DNA from: Chitinophagales bacterium
GTDB lineage: Bacteria > Bacteroidota > Bacteroidia > Chitinophagales > UBA10324
Length of the DNA stretch: 7,085 nt
Assembly (NCBI GenBank): GCA_026786335.1
Contig: JAJAYG010000228.1
Location: 1-7,085, forward strand
Direction: 5' to 3'
Shown here: positions 1 through 7,078 of the stretch, in pieces
Numbering within the stretch: the stretch's first letter is position 1
How the letters are laid out: every line of letters starts with the position of its first letter
Notes under the pieces: model-generated
Databases searched by the model: none
Told to the model about the DNA's origin: nothing
The model's input: only the letters and a program-made list of their open reading frames with translations
Position numbers and translations under genes: made by a program

Positions 1-2278
1 CGCCTTCACCGCTGCAGGTTTCGCATCTTCCGCCATCTACATTAAATGAAAAATGTTTTGGTAAAAACCCTTTGATCTTAGATGCATGTTGCGAAGCGTA
101 TAGATCGCGAATGCCATCATACGCTTTAATGTAAGTGACAGGATTTGATCGCGAAGATTTACCCAGCGGATTTTGATCCACCATTTCAACCTGCGATATC
201 ATGTTCACATCACCTTTCAATTCTTTATGTGCACCCGGTCTTTCACCATAGCCAACAATAATTTTTTGTATGGCAGGGAAAAGAATTTTTTTAACTAATG
301 TTGTTTTACCCGAACCACTTACGCCTGTAACAACCGTGATCGCCTGCAGCGGAAATGTGCAGTTGACATTTTTAAGATTGTGTTCACGTGCACCTTTCAA
401 CTCAATGGAGTTGATCCATTTTCTTCTTTGTTTGGGAACTGAAATTTCGAGATCATTGCGCAAATATTTTCCGGTGAGTGAATGTTTATCGGTAAAAATA
501 TTTTCGAAGTCACCGTTATAAATTACTTCACCGCCATGTATTCCTGCAAGCGGACCCATGTCAATGATGTGATCACTCTGCCGCATAATTTCTTCCTCAT
601 GTTCAACAACTACAACGGTGTTTCCCAAGTCGCGGAGTTTGTGAAGTACCGTAACCAATTGCGCTGTATCACGCGGGTGCAAACCAACACTTGGCTCATC
701 AAGCAGGTAAAGTGAGGAAGTAAGATTGCTTCCCAAAGTTCTTGTGAGATGGATGCGCTGTGTTTCGCCACCCGAAAGTGTTGATGACAAGCGATTGAGT
801 GTAAGATAACCCAAACCAACTTCGAGCATCACGTTCAAACGATTGTTGATCTCGGTGAGAATGCGTTTTGCAATTTCATTTTCTTTTGAAGTGAGTTTGA
901 GGTCATCAAAAAATATTTTCACTTCTTTAATCGGCATCACCACCAAATCAGTGATTGCTTTTCTTCCTATCAAAACATACTGCGCATCTTTTCTTAAGCG
1001 GGTTCCTTTGCATTCATTGCAAATTGTTTTTCCTCTGTAGCGCGAAAGCATTACGCGGTATTGAATCTTATAGGTCTGCGATTCAACGAACTTGAAAAAT
1101 TCATTAAGTCCGTGCGTGTTTTTATCACCTTCCCATAAAAATAATTGTTGCGCATCATCCAAATCATTGTAAGCGCGGTGGATGGGGAAATTATTTTTCG
1201 CTGATTGCTTAATAAAATCATTGAGCCATTCACCCATCTTTTCTCCTTTCCACGGTGCAATTGCACCTTCATAAACCGAAAGGTTTTTATTCGGGATTAC
1301 TAACTCTTCATCAATACCAATCACCGAACCAAAACCTTCGCACTTTTTGCAAGCGCCAAAAGGATTGTTGAAGTTGAAGAAATGCGGCGATGGTTCTTCG
1401 AACGAAATTCCGTCGGCTTCAAAGCGGTTGGAGAAATGTTTTTCTTTTTCCCCGTGCCTGCCATGCCTATCGGCAGGTAAGCCGGCCGGCAGGTTATCAG
1501 AATAAATAATGCAATCCCCTTCACTCTCAAAAAAAGCAATTTGAATAGAATCAGCTAATCGTGTTTGCGTGTCTTCATCTCCTTTCTTTAAAACAATTCT
1601 GTCAACTGCAATTGAAATATTAGCGGTGACTTTTGATTCTTCTTTTGGTTTAAACGTGTCAAGCAAGTCCTCGATCTTTTCAATTTTTCCCTGTGAAAAA
1701 ATTCTTACATACCCTTTCTGTAAAATAATATTCAGTTCATCTTTTACACTGCGCTTGTGAATTTTTTTAAATGGGGAAAGAATGAAAACCGTACTTCCTT
1801 CCTCTAAAGTATTTATATAGTTGACCACATCGGTTATCGAATCTTTTCTTACCTGCGTTCCAGAAACAGGCGAGATGGTTCTGCCAATTCTTGCATAAAG
1901 AATTCTGAAGTAATCATAAATTTCAGTGAGTGTTCCCACAGTTGAACGTGATGTGCGGGTAGTAACTTTTTGTTCAATGGCAATAGCCGGCGAAATTCCT
2001 TTGATGAAATCCACATCGGGTTTATTCATGCGCATTAAGAACTGGCGCGCATAAGAAGAGAGCGATTCTACATAGCGGCGTTGCCCTTCAGCATAAAGTG
2101 TATCAATCGTGAGCGAAGATTTCCCCGAGCCCGAAACGCCGGTAACTACAATCAATTTATTCCGTGGAATTTCAACATCAATATTTTTCAGGTTGTGCGT
2201 GCGCGCACCCTTGATAAAAATATTTTTTGAGGAAAAATTTGTTTTCTTCGAAAATTCTTTTAAACTTTGAGCTGACAT
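1..2278 (-). CDS. uvrA: UvrA, excinuclease ABC subunit A (3' end outside window)
   Basis: UvrA is the dimeric ABC-type ATPase that finds bulky DNA lesions, loads UvrB and starts nucleotide excision repair in the cytoplasm. The frame is open without a stop from the ATG at 2278-2276 to the window edge: 759 codons, with an estimated 180 or so residues missing. Visible in order: first Walker A GVSGSGKS (residues 47-54), UvrB-binding region (about 120-250), [10 protein letters not shown] with C310/C313 of the first zinc module, [10 protein letters not shown] (420-429), ABC signature LSGGETQR (501-508), Walker B LYLLDEPS (523-530), second Walker [10 protein letters not shown] (652-660), and [13 protein letters not shown] (C752, C755), the start of the C-terminal zinc finger. 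The second signature and Walker B lie off the edge. Oddities: residues 263-276 are encoded by a GC-rich palindromic insert, and the first CxxC of zinc module 1 is absent ([10 protein letters not shown] there), which I recall as usual in Bacteroidota. The identification is secure. Confidence 0.97.
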   Translation of the reverse strand, partial: MSAQSLKEFSKKTNFSSKNIFIKGARTHNLKNIDVEIPRNKLIVVTGVSGSGKSSLTIDTLYAEGQRRYVESLSSYARQFLMRMNKPDVDFIKGISPAIAIEQKVTTRTSRSTVGTLTEIYDYFRILYARIGRTISPVSGTQVRKDSITDVVNYINTLEEGSTVFILSPFKKIHKRSVKDELNIILQKGYVRIFSQGKIEKIEDLLDTFKPKEESKVTANISIAVDRIVLKKGDEDTQTRLADSIQIAFFESEGDCIIYSDNLPAGLPADRHGRHGEKEKHFSNRFEADGISFEEPSPHFFNFNNPFGACKKCEGFGSVIGIDEELVIPNKNLSVYEGAIAPWKGEKMGEWLNDFIKQSAKNNFPIHRAYNDLDDAQQLFLWEGDKNTHGLNEFFKFVESQTYKIQYRVMLSRYRGKTICNECKGTRLRKDAQYVLIGRKAITDLVVMPIKEVKIFFDDLKLTSKENEIAKRILTEINNRLNVMLEVGLGYLTLNRLSSTLSGGETQRIHLTRTLGSNLTSSLYLLDEPSVGLHPRDTAQLVTVLHKLRDLGNTVVVVEHEEEIMRQSDHIIDMGPLAGIHGGEVIYNGDFENIFTDKHSLTGKYLRNDLEISVPKQRRKWINSIELKGAREHNLKNVNCTFPLQAITVVTGVSGSGKTTLVKKILFPAIQKIIVGYGERPGAHKELKGDVNMISQVEMVDQNPLGKSSRSNPVTYIKAYDGIRDLYASQHASKIKGFLPKHFSFNVDGGRCETCSGEG
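1451..1493. repeat. GC-rich palindromic element inserted in frame in uvrA
   Basis: A GC-rich block stands out from the AT-rich uvrA sequence around it. It contains GCCTGCC (1456-1462), then GGCAGG at 1472-1477 and again at 1488-1493, so the left arm can pair with either right arm, plus the perfect 10-bp palindrome GCCGGCCGGC (1481-1490). In the uvrA frame it encodes roughly residues 263-276, [14 protein letters not shown], between the conserved stretches ending GDCIIYSDN and starting [10 protein letters not shown]. Family knowledge says these two stretches are normally separated by only a few residues. The protein frame is kept. It resembles the short REP-like palindromes I recall from Bacteroidota genomes that read as LPAG/LPADR-type peptides inside proteins. 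There is only one copy in this window, so its repetitive nature is inferred. Exact borders are uncertain by a few bases. Confidence 0.7.
2238..2269 (+). promoter_or_regulatory. candidate Bacteroidota-type promoter for the three-gene cluster
   Basis: TTTG at 2238-2241 is followed after 20 bases by AAACTTTG (2262-2269). This is one mismatch from the Bacteroidota -7 consensus TAnnTTTG, with the -33 TTG at the right distance. It lies within the first codons of uvrA on the other strand and would give a 5' leader of roughly 55 bases before the ATG at 2332. The motif is short and the region AT-rich, so chance occurrence is quite possible. Confidence 0.28.
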
Positions 2279-2300
2279 ATTTGAGTGATTGTAAGAAGCG

Positions 2301-2331
2301 CAAAATTGCAACTTCAAAAACCTCACACCAA
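2301..2331 (-). promoter_or_regulatory. candidate Bacteroidota-type promoter for uvrA
   Basis: Read on the minus strand, TTG (2331-2329) is followed by 20 bases and then CAATTTTG (2308-2301), one mismatch from TAnnTTTG. Transcription would begin some 15-20 bases upstream of the uvrA ATG. No LexA-like palindrome was noticed in the 53-bp gap, so SOS control cannot be claimed. The -33 element touches the start codon of the divergent gene, so the two transcription units share almost all their upstream DNA. Confidence 0.35.
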
Positions 2332-4338
2332 ATGAAAACCAAAATCATTTCACGAACTGTAGTTCTCTCTCTCTCTCTCTCTCTCTTGATTCTTACCGTG
2401 AGTCTGTTTCTTCAAACAAAACAAGTTACTGCTCAATGCTCTTTAACTGACATTATGATTTCGCCCGACGGCGATTGGCCATACACTTACAACAATTCAG
2501 AGGATCAAAACGATATCTGTTACCGCGCAATCTCCATCATGGATGACGGCGAACTGATTGGCTATGTAGGCGTGGGAACCACCTATACGGGCGGTTCAAA
2601 CATAAGAGACGGTATTATCATCCGGCTCAATACGGATGGCTCGCCATACACCGGATGGGGACCAAACAATGATGGTATTGTGATCACAGGCGGCGACAGA
2701 AACGATGTCATTTATGCTGTTGCCCAGGCAGCAGATGGTAATATCATAGCTTGTGGTACAAAAAGGACCAACACTTTTGGTTCTCCGAAAAACGACAATG
2801 TCTGGTTTCTTAAACTCGATTTGAGCGATGGTTCAGTAATAGCCGAGGAGGAGTATGGCGGCAGCGGCTCTGAAGATGGATTTGACATTATCGAGGATGC
2901 TGCCAATGACTATTACGTTATCGCGGGGGCTGCCGGTGAAAATGCTGATGGCACGTTGAGCGATTTTTCAGGAACGGGAATTAATGGCACAGGTGAATAC
3001 TGGGTTCTTGCAATTGATCGCGATGATTATACCAAGCAATGGCAAGCCATCTATCATGGCAGTTACACCGGTGGTGAACAGGCAGACTGGGCGCGCGGTA
3101 TTTTTTTGGATCATGCTGGCGATTGGATAGTAACAGGATACTGTTTCTCATGCGAAACAATAGCAAACGACAATCAACAGTTAATGCTGGTTAAAATTCC
3201 ATCCGGTGGCGGAACATTCGATTGGAAGTTGGATTATGGATTTGATCACAAGGATCAGGGCGGTGATTATGTAATTGAAGTTTTTGATGGAGTGGACTAT
3301 GCATATCTCTCCCCTGGAATTGCTCATACACCGGGACCACCACAGGGATCAAATTGTTATGGAACTACACACGATATTTATGGGCTAAAAACAGATGTTG
3401 ACGGAACAACTGACGCAGATTGGCTATCGGGATGTCAATTAGACGAAGGATTAAATTTCGGCGGTAGTTTAAAGGATGATGGGTATGGAGTCGCTCAAAT
3501 ATGCGATGGCGATTATCTTTTTGTTGGTGATACGAGGTCTGAAGACAATGATGTTGAGTGTAACGAAAATGAAGGTACCCTCGACATGTGGATTGTAAGA
3601 ATGACTCCCGATGGTGTAATTGACTGGGAGGAAACCATTGGGACTGATTATGATGACATTGCTCACAGCATTAAATCTGTTTCTGATGGCTCGTATGTGA
3701 TTGGGGGGGAGCTCGGCACTGCCAACCAATCCGATTTTTACATGACCAAATTTGAATTCACTGCCGCCTGCGCAAAGCCAACGGGATTGTCTCAGGTAAA
3801 AAGCGGCTGTTGTGTTACTGCATCATGGACAATGGATCCATGTGTTCCCAAATACATTTTGAAATATAAAAAGGCAACTGGATCAACATGGAATACAATT
3901 GACCCTGCAGTAAGTCCGGAAGAATTCTGTAACGAATATAACTCTAACTCGAACTATGTGTGGACTGTTCAGGCGGTCTGCTCTCCAAATAATATCAGCG
4001 ACACTGCATTCAAAGCTGTTCAGGGTCTCACAGTTTGCCCCAAGCTCGGCAATGAGCAAGCTAATGAAGACGATAATGACATCCTTATTGTTTATCCGAA
4101 CCCTTCCGGCGGCTCTGTTGATATTGTATTTACTACAGCAGCAACTGAAACTCCTGTAGCTACAATTACAATTCTCGATCAAATTGGAAAGGTTGTAAGA
4201 ATCGTAATTGCAGACATGTCTGATGGTAAATTAGAAAGACAGATCTCACTGAAGGACTTGCCTCCGGGATTTTATTGGATAAAACTTGATATGGGAGGAA
4301 AAGTATTTGAAGATAAAATTATTCTTCAAAGTAACTAA
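2332..4338 (+). CDS. Secreted seven-repeat propeller-like protein with FN3 and T9SS sorting domain
   Basis: A 668-residue protein of unknown ligand, probably exported by Sec and then carried across the outer membrane by T9SS. Residues 1-35 form a signal peptide (MKTK, hydrophobic core, cut likely after VTAQ). Residues about 66-476 hold seven degenerate repeats starting near 66, 127, 181, 251, 310, 382 and 441. Their pattern is an aliphatic strand, DG, a strand ending in G, then W/Y-hydrophobic strand, LxxDG and often a W, as in NVWFLKLDLSDG and DMWIVRMTPDG; seven units suggest a closed seven-bladed propeller. Residues 480-570 are a fibronectin III-like domain with seven cysteines (C480 to C569). 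Residues 584-668 are the T9SS type A sorting domain, with VYPNPSGG, DQIGKVV, LPPGFYWIKL and a KIILQ end. The in-frame ATG at 2227 was not chosen: it lies inside uvrA and would put 35 charged residues before a perfect signal peptide. A (TC)11 tract in codons 11-19 may switch the gene on and off. Confidence 0.9.
   Translation: MKTKIISRTVVLSLSLSLLILTVSLFLQTKQVTAQCSLTDIMISPDGDWPYTYNNSEDQNDICYRAISIMDDGELIGYVGVGTTYTGGSNIRDGIIIRLNTDGSPYTGWGPNNDGIVITGGDRNDVIYAVAQAADGNIIACGTKRTNTFGSPKNDNVWFLKLDLSDGSVIAEEEYGGSGSEDGFDIIEDAANDYYVIAGAAGENADGTLSDFSGTGINGTGEYWVLAIDRDDYTKQWQAIYHGSYTGGEQADWARGIFLDHAGDWIVTGYCFSCETIANDNQQLMLVKIPSGGGTFDWKLDYGFDHKDQGGDYVIEVFDGVDYAYLSPGIAHTPGPPQGSNCYGTTHDIYGLKTDVDGTTDADWLSGCQLDEGLNFGGSLKDDGYGVAQICDGDYLFVGDTRSEDNDVECNENEGTLDMWIVRMTPDGVIDWEETIGTDYDDIAHSIKSVSDGSYVIGGELGTANQSDFYMTKFEFTAACAKPTGLSQVKSGCCVTASWTMDPCVPKYILKYKKATGSTWNTIDPAVSPEEFCNEYNSNSNYVWTVQAVCSPNNISDTAFKAVQGLTVCPKLGNEQANEDDNDILIVYPNPSGGSVDIVFTTAATETPVATITILDQIGKVVRIVIADMSDGKLERQISLKDLPPGFYWIKLDMGGKVFEDKIILQSN
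2364..2386 (+). repeat. (TC)11 dinucleotide tract in signal-peptide codons, possible phase-variation switch
   Basis: Eleven perfect TC units plus a T encode the LSLSLSL run (residues 12-18) in the hydrophobic core of the signal peptide. The present length is in frame. Adding one unit brings TGA at 2387-2389 into frame directly after the tract; losing one unit leads to TGA at 2448-2450, about 20 codons later. Neither shifted state makes the protein. The tract uses only CTC and TCT although Leu and Ser have six codons each, which points to slippage expansion rather than selection for the peptide alone. Confidence 0.85.
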
Positions 4339-4368
4339 CCTTTTTAACGCAATAAAAATTTACCCTAT

Positions 4369-6057
4369 ATGAAATCAATCAAGTTCTTAGTTTCAATTCT
4401 GCTTATCAATTCGGCATATTGTATTGCACAAAATACATGGATTCAAAAAGCAGATGTCGGTGGCGGAGACCGATTTTGGGGAGTAGGGTTTTCAATTAAT
4501 GGCAAAGGATACTGCGGTACTGGTTATTCAACCAGTAGTAAGGATTTTTGGGAATATGATCCGGTAATCGACACATGGACTCAAAGGGCTGATTTTGCCG
4601 GAGGCGAACGTAACTCTGTACTTGGGTTCGCTATAGGAGGAAAAGGATACGTCGGCACTGGATATCTCGACGATTATATGTTTTTCAATGATTTCTGGGA
4701 GTATGATCCGGCTTTGAACACTTGGACACAGAAAGCGAATTATCCCGGAGGAGGCAGGGAAGGTTTGATTGGATTTTCAATTGGCAGTAAAGGCTATGCT
4801 GGCACCGGCGACAACGGAATCAAAGCAAAAAAAGATTTCTGGGAATACGATCCTTCTGCTGATGTGTGGACAAATAAAGCAAATTTTGGTGGAGGAATAA
4901 GGTCTGGAGCATTTGGATTTTCTAATGGAAATAAAGGTTATGTCGGTTTAGGCAACAACACTATAAACCTGCCAAAGGATTTCTGGGAATATGATCCTGC
5001 TACAAATGTTTGGATCAAGAAAGCGGTTTTTGAAGGAGCAGGGCGAACAGGATCAAGCGCGTTTGTCATTGGCGATAAAGGATATGTCGGTACCGGCTAT
5101 GATTCAGCAAACCATTACCTTATCGATTTCTGGGAATATGATTTTTCTTCTAACTCATGGTCGCAGAAGGCTGACTTTGCAGGAGTAAAAAGATCTGGGG
5201 GAATTGGATTTTCTCTCAACGGCAGAGGATATATCGGCACGGGCGTAACCACCGGCTCATCTTTGAAAGATTTCTGGGAGTACACTCCAGATTGTGATAG
5301 CTTGATTGTTTATGCAGATGCAGATGGCGATGGTTACGGCGATGCTACAAGCAACACCATCATCTGCGATTCCATTTTACCATTCAGTTACGTTTACAAC
5401 AACACCGATTGCAACGATGCAGATGCAACCATCAACCCGGGCGCAACAGAAGTTTGCAGCAACGGAGCAGATGATAACTGCAACGGTCAGGTAGATGAGA
5501 ACTGTTGCAGTACTCCTACAGGTCTTACAACAACAAACATTACTTCAACAAGTGCTCAATTAAATTGGAATACTGTTGCGAGCGCTTCGAAATATACATT
5601 GCAGTATAAGAGAGATTCCACAGGCATACCTTGGACAAGCGTAACAATCATTGCTCCCACAACTACCCAAACTATTACCGGACTTCTTACCGGCAGCAAA
5701 TACAAATGGAGAGTAAGAAGCGTATGCGGTAGCGAGAAATCAGCGTTTTCACCTGTAGTAAAATTTACCACGCTGTTGCGCTTGGGCGAAGAAGCAGTAA
5801 CACAAACTTCATTGTTGGTACATCCCAATCCCATCATCACCTCAGGCACCATTTCATTTTCAATCGAGCAAACAGCATCAGTTAGCATAGGGCTTGTTGA
5901 TATAACAGGAAGAAAACTGCAGACCGTGCTTGATGAAACTCTCGAAGCAGGCAAGCACCAATTGCAACTTAACCGCAACCAACTCGCGGCAGGAATTTAT
6001 TTTCTGAAGGTACAGATGAATGGTGAAGATTCAATTTTGAAAATCGCAGTACAATAA
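4369..6057 (+). CDS. Secreted six-bladed kelch-like propeller with MopE metal-binding motif, FN3 and T9SS sorting domain
   Basis: A 562-residue protein, probably surface-attached or released through T9SS; its ligand is not evident. Residues 1-20 are a signal peptide (MKSIK, hydrophobic core, cut near CIA|QN). Residues 22-305 form six near-identical kelch/galactose-oxidase-like blades with DFWEY at 59, 108, 156, 204, 253 and 301 (spacing 48-49), each with a GF-S/A-x-G-x-KGY-x-G-G strand pair and NTW-x-QKA-type link. The N-terminal NTWIQKA probably closes the last blade. Residues about 313-379 are a MopE-type putative metal-binding motif: DADGDGYGD, DCNDADATINPGATEVC, NGADDNCNGQVDENC. A fibronectin III domain covers about 382-468 and the T9SS type A sorting domain about 482-562 (LLVHPNP, DITGRKL, LAAGIYFLKV). 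The gene starts 30 bp after the preceding stop with no terminator between, so co-transcription is likely. The kelch part is more AT-rich in codon choice than the tail, which hints at modular assembly. Confidence 0.93.
   Translation: MKSIKFLVSILLINSAYCIAQNTWIQKADVGGGDRFWGVGFSINGKGYCGTGYSTSSKDFWEYDPVIDTWTQRADFAGGERNSVLGFAIGGKGYVGTGYLDDYMFFNDFWEYDPALNTWTQKANYPGGGREGLIGFSIGSKGYAGTGDNGIKAKKDFWEYDPSADVWTNKANFGGGIRSGAFGFSNGNKGYVGLGNNTINLPKDFWEYDPATNVWIKKAVFEGAGRTGSSAFVIGDKGYVGTGYDSANHYLIDFWEYDFSSNSWSQKADFAGVKRSGGIGFSLNGRGYIGTGVTTGSSLKDFWEYTPDCDSLIVYADADGDGYGDATSNTIICDSILPFSYVYNNTDCNDADATINPGATEVCSNGADDNCNGQVDENCCSTPTGLTTTNITSTSAQLNWNTVASASKYTLQYKRDSTGIPWTSVTIIAPTTTQTITGLLTGSKYKWRVRSVCGSEKSAFSPVVKFTTLLRLGEEAVTQTSLLVHPNPIITSGTISFSIEQTASVSIGLVDITGRKLQTVLDETLEAGKHQLQLNRNQLAAGIYFLKVQMNGEDSILKIAVQ
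4543..5289 (+). repeat. Six tandem kelch-blade repeats, about 145 bp each
   Basis: The DFWEY-encoding segment recurs at 4543, 4690, 4834, 4978, 5125 and 5269, spaced 144 or 147 bp apart. Around it the DNA is nearly identical, for example GATTTCTGGGA in five copies and GATTTTTGGGA in the first. The blades between them are more diverged. Such conservation in the core motif could come from recent internal duplication or from selection on the strand, and it gives a substrate for recombination that would add or remove whole blades without changing frame. Confidence 0.8.
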
Positions 6058-6091
6058 AATATTAAAAGATTAACTTGAAAACTTCAAACTT

Positions 6092-7057
6092 ATGAAATCA
6101 CTTACAGTTCTTTTTTCGATTCTTCTTTCTTTACCGATTGTTTCTCGCGCTCAGAGCAGTCAGGATTTTGAAAGTTCTCAAATAACAACGAATACGATTG
6201 TTGCCTCTTCATTCATTAACGATGCAGAGGGCTGGGCAGTTGATAATGCCGGAGTATTGCAGCACACAACCGATTCAGCTAAGACATGGTCGTCAGTTGC
6301 CACCGAAAAATATTTTTTGAAATTAAATTTCACAGATGTATTTAATGGTTATGGCATTACAGCAAGCGCTATGTACAAATCAACTGATGGCGGTAATTCC
6401 TGGATAGAATTAGCCGTGCCTGCAATCAATGGTAAAGCACTTTACTTCATCAACAACAGTACAGGCTTTGTCAGTGGCAAAGAGGCAATTTATAAAACCT
6501 CGAACAGCGGTACAACATGGAGCACAATTTCTACTATTGGTGTTTCTTTCCGGGATTTCTTTTTTATAAATGAATTATCAGGAATTGCTGCGGCTTATGA
6601 CGATGATTCGTCTAAGTGCATTTGGAGAACCACTGATGGCGGACAAACATGGAGCAATGTATACATTGAGGAAAATTATTTCATAAACTCCATCTGGTTC
6701 ACAAATGAGAACAATGGCTGGGCAGTTGGCTATTATGAACAAGCGGGTAGGGGAATGCTACCGATAATCAACAATACATCGGATGGAGGACTAACCTGGA
6801 AAAACGTTTTCATAAATCGCCACCCAGGTGATTTAAAGGGTGAGGAATTGTTAGACATTCGATTCAAGAATGAACTGGAAGGATTTGTTACCTCAACGTA
6901 TTCTGAAAGTTTGATAACATCTGATGGTGGAGAAACATGGACTTCAACTTACGATGATGAAGAACTGGTACCTTCCTATGGCATATACAAAAATCTTGAC
7001 GGCCATGCCAAGATGTATCTCACTGGACGCAACGGCTATGTGACTAAATGGAAATGA
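6092..7057 (+). CDS. Secreted YCF48/BNR-type Asp-box propeller protein without sorting domain
   Basis: A 321-residue protein of unknown role. Residues 1-20 are a signal peptide (MKSLTVLFSILL, cut near SRA|QS), so it is exported across the inner membrane. The mature part is made of repeats with an Asp-box, S/T-x-D-x-G-x-T-W: HTTDSAKTW (58-66), KSTDGGNSW (96-104), KTSNSGTTW (135-143), RTTDGGQTW (179-187), NTSDGGLTW (228-236) and ITSDGGETW (275-283); the first and third are degenerate. Strands such as FINDAEGWAV and FTNENNGWAVG precede the boxes, as in YCF48/HCF136-like and sialidase-type propellers. No sialidase catalytic set is evident, so an enzyme activity is not claimed. It ends in YLTGRNGYVTKWK, a normal final propeller strand, with no T9SS tail, unlike both upstream genes. 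It may be periplasmic or exported in partnership. It starts 34 bp after the previous stop, and a hairpin follows its own stop. Confidence 0.9.
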   Translation: MKSLTVLFSILLSLPIVSRAQSSQDFESSQITTNTIVASSFINDAEGWAVDNAGVLQHTTDSAKTWSSVATEKYFLKLNFTDVFNGYGITASAMYKSTDGGNSWIELAVPAINGKALYFINNSTGFVSGKEAIYKTSNSGTTWSTISTIGVSFRDFFFINELSGIAAAYDDDSSKCIWRTTDGGQTWSNVYIEENYFINSIWFTNENNGWAVGYYEQAGRGMLPIINNTSDGGLTWKNVFINRHPGDLKGEELLDIRFKNELEGFVTSTYSESLITSDGGETWTSTYDDEELVPSYGIYKNLDGHAKMYLTGRNGYVTKWK

Positions 7058-7078
7058 GAATTCATTACCAATGAATTC
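7058..7078 (+). terminator. candidate terminator hairpin after the third propeller gene
   Basis: GAATTCATT (7058-7066) and AATGAATTC (7070-7078) are perfect inverted repeats with a 3-base ACC loop, starting directly after the TGA. The 9-bp stem is AT-rich (two G-C pairs) and the following CTTATAC is not a strong U-tract, though the window ends seven bases later. Its position suits the end of the transcription unit; the weak stem keeps this tentative. Confidence 0.45.

Noticed and set aside
270..1760. Several 60-80 codon open frames on both strands inside uvrA
   Set aside because: They overlap the continuous, fully recognisable uvrA frame and encode no recognisable protein; they are shadow frames.
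2227..2331. Upstream ATG at 2227 as start of the first propeller gene
   Set aside because: It would overlap uvrA by 52 bp and place 35 polar residues before a classic signal peptide that begins at the ATG at 2332.
2427..2441. Lipobox before C36 of the first propeller protein (VTAQC)
   Set aside because: Gln at -1 and Thr at -3 do not fit the lipobox [LVI][AST][GA]C; with a T9SS tail present, signal peptidase I cleavage is more likely.
3101..3107. T7 run in gene 1 as a phase-variation site
   Set aside because: Seven T is common in AT-rich DNA and the position deep in the gene makes a regulatory switch unlikely.
4339..4368. Promoter or terminator between the first two propeller genes
   Set aside because: No TAnnTTTG motif and no stable inverted repeat in these 30 bases; co-transcription is simpler.
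5556..5978. 140-codon open frame on the minus strand
   Set aside because: It lies antisense to the FN3 and sorting-domain part of the kelch gene, with no recognisable motif and no initiation signal.
6058..6091. Promoter between the kelch gene and the Asp-box gene (TTAACTTG)
   Set aside because: Two mismatches to the -7 consensus and no -33 element at the right distance.
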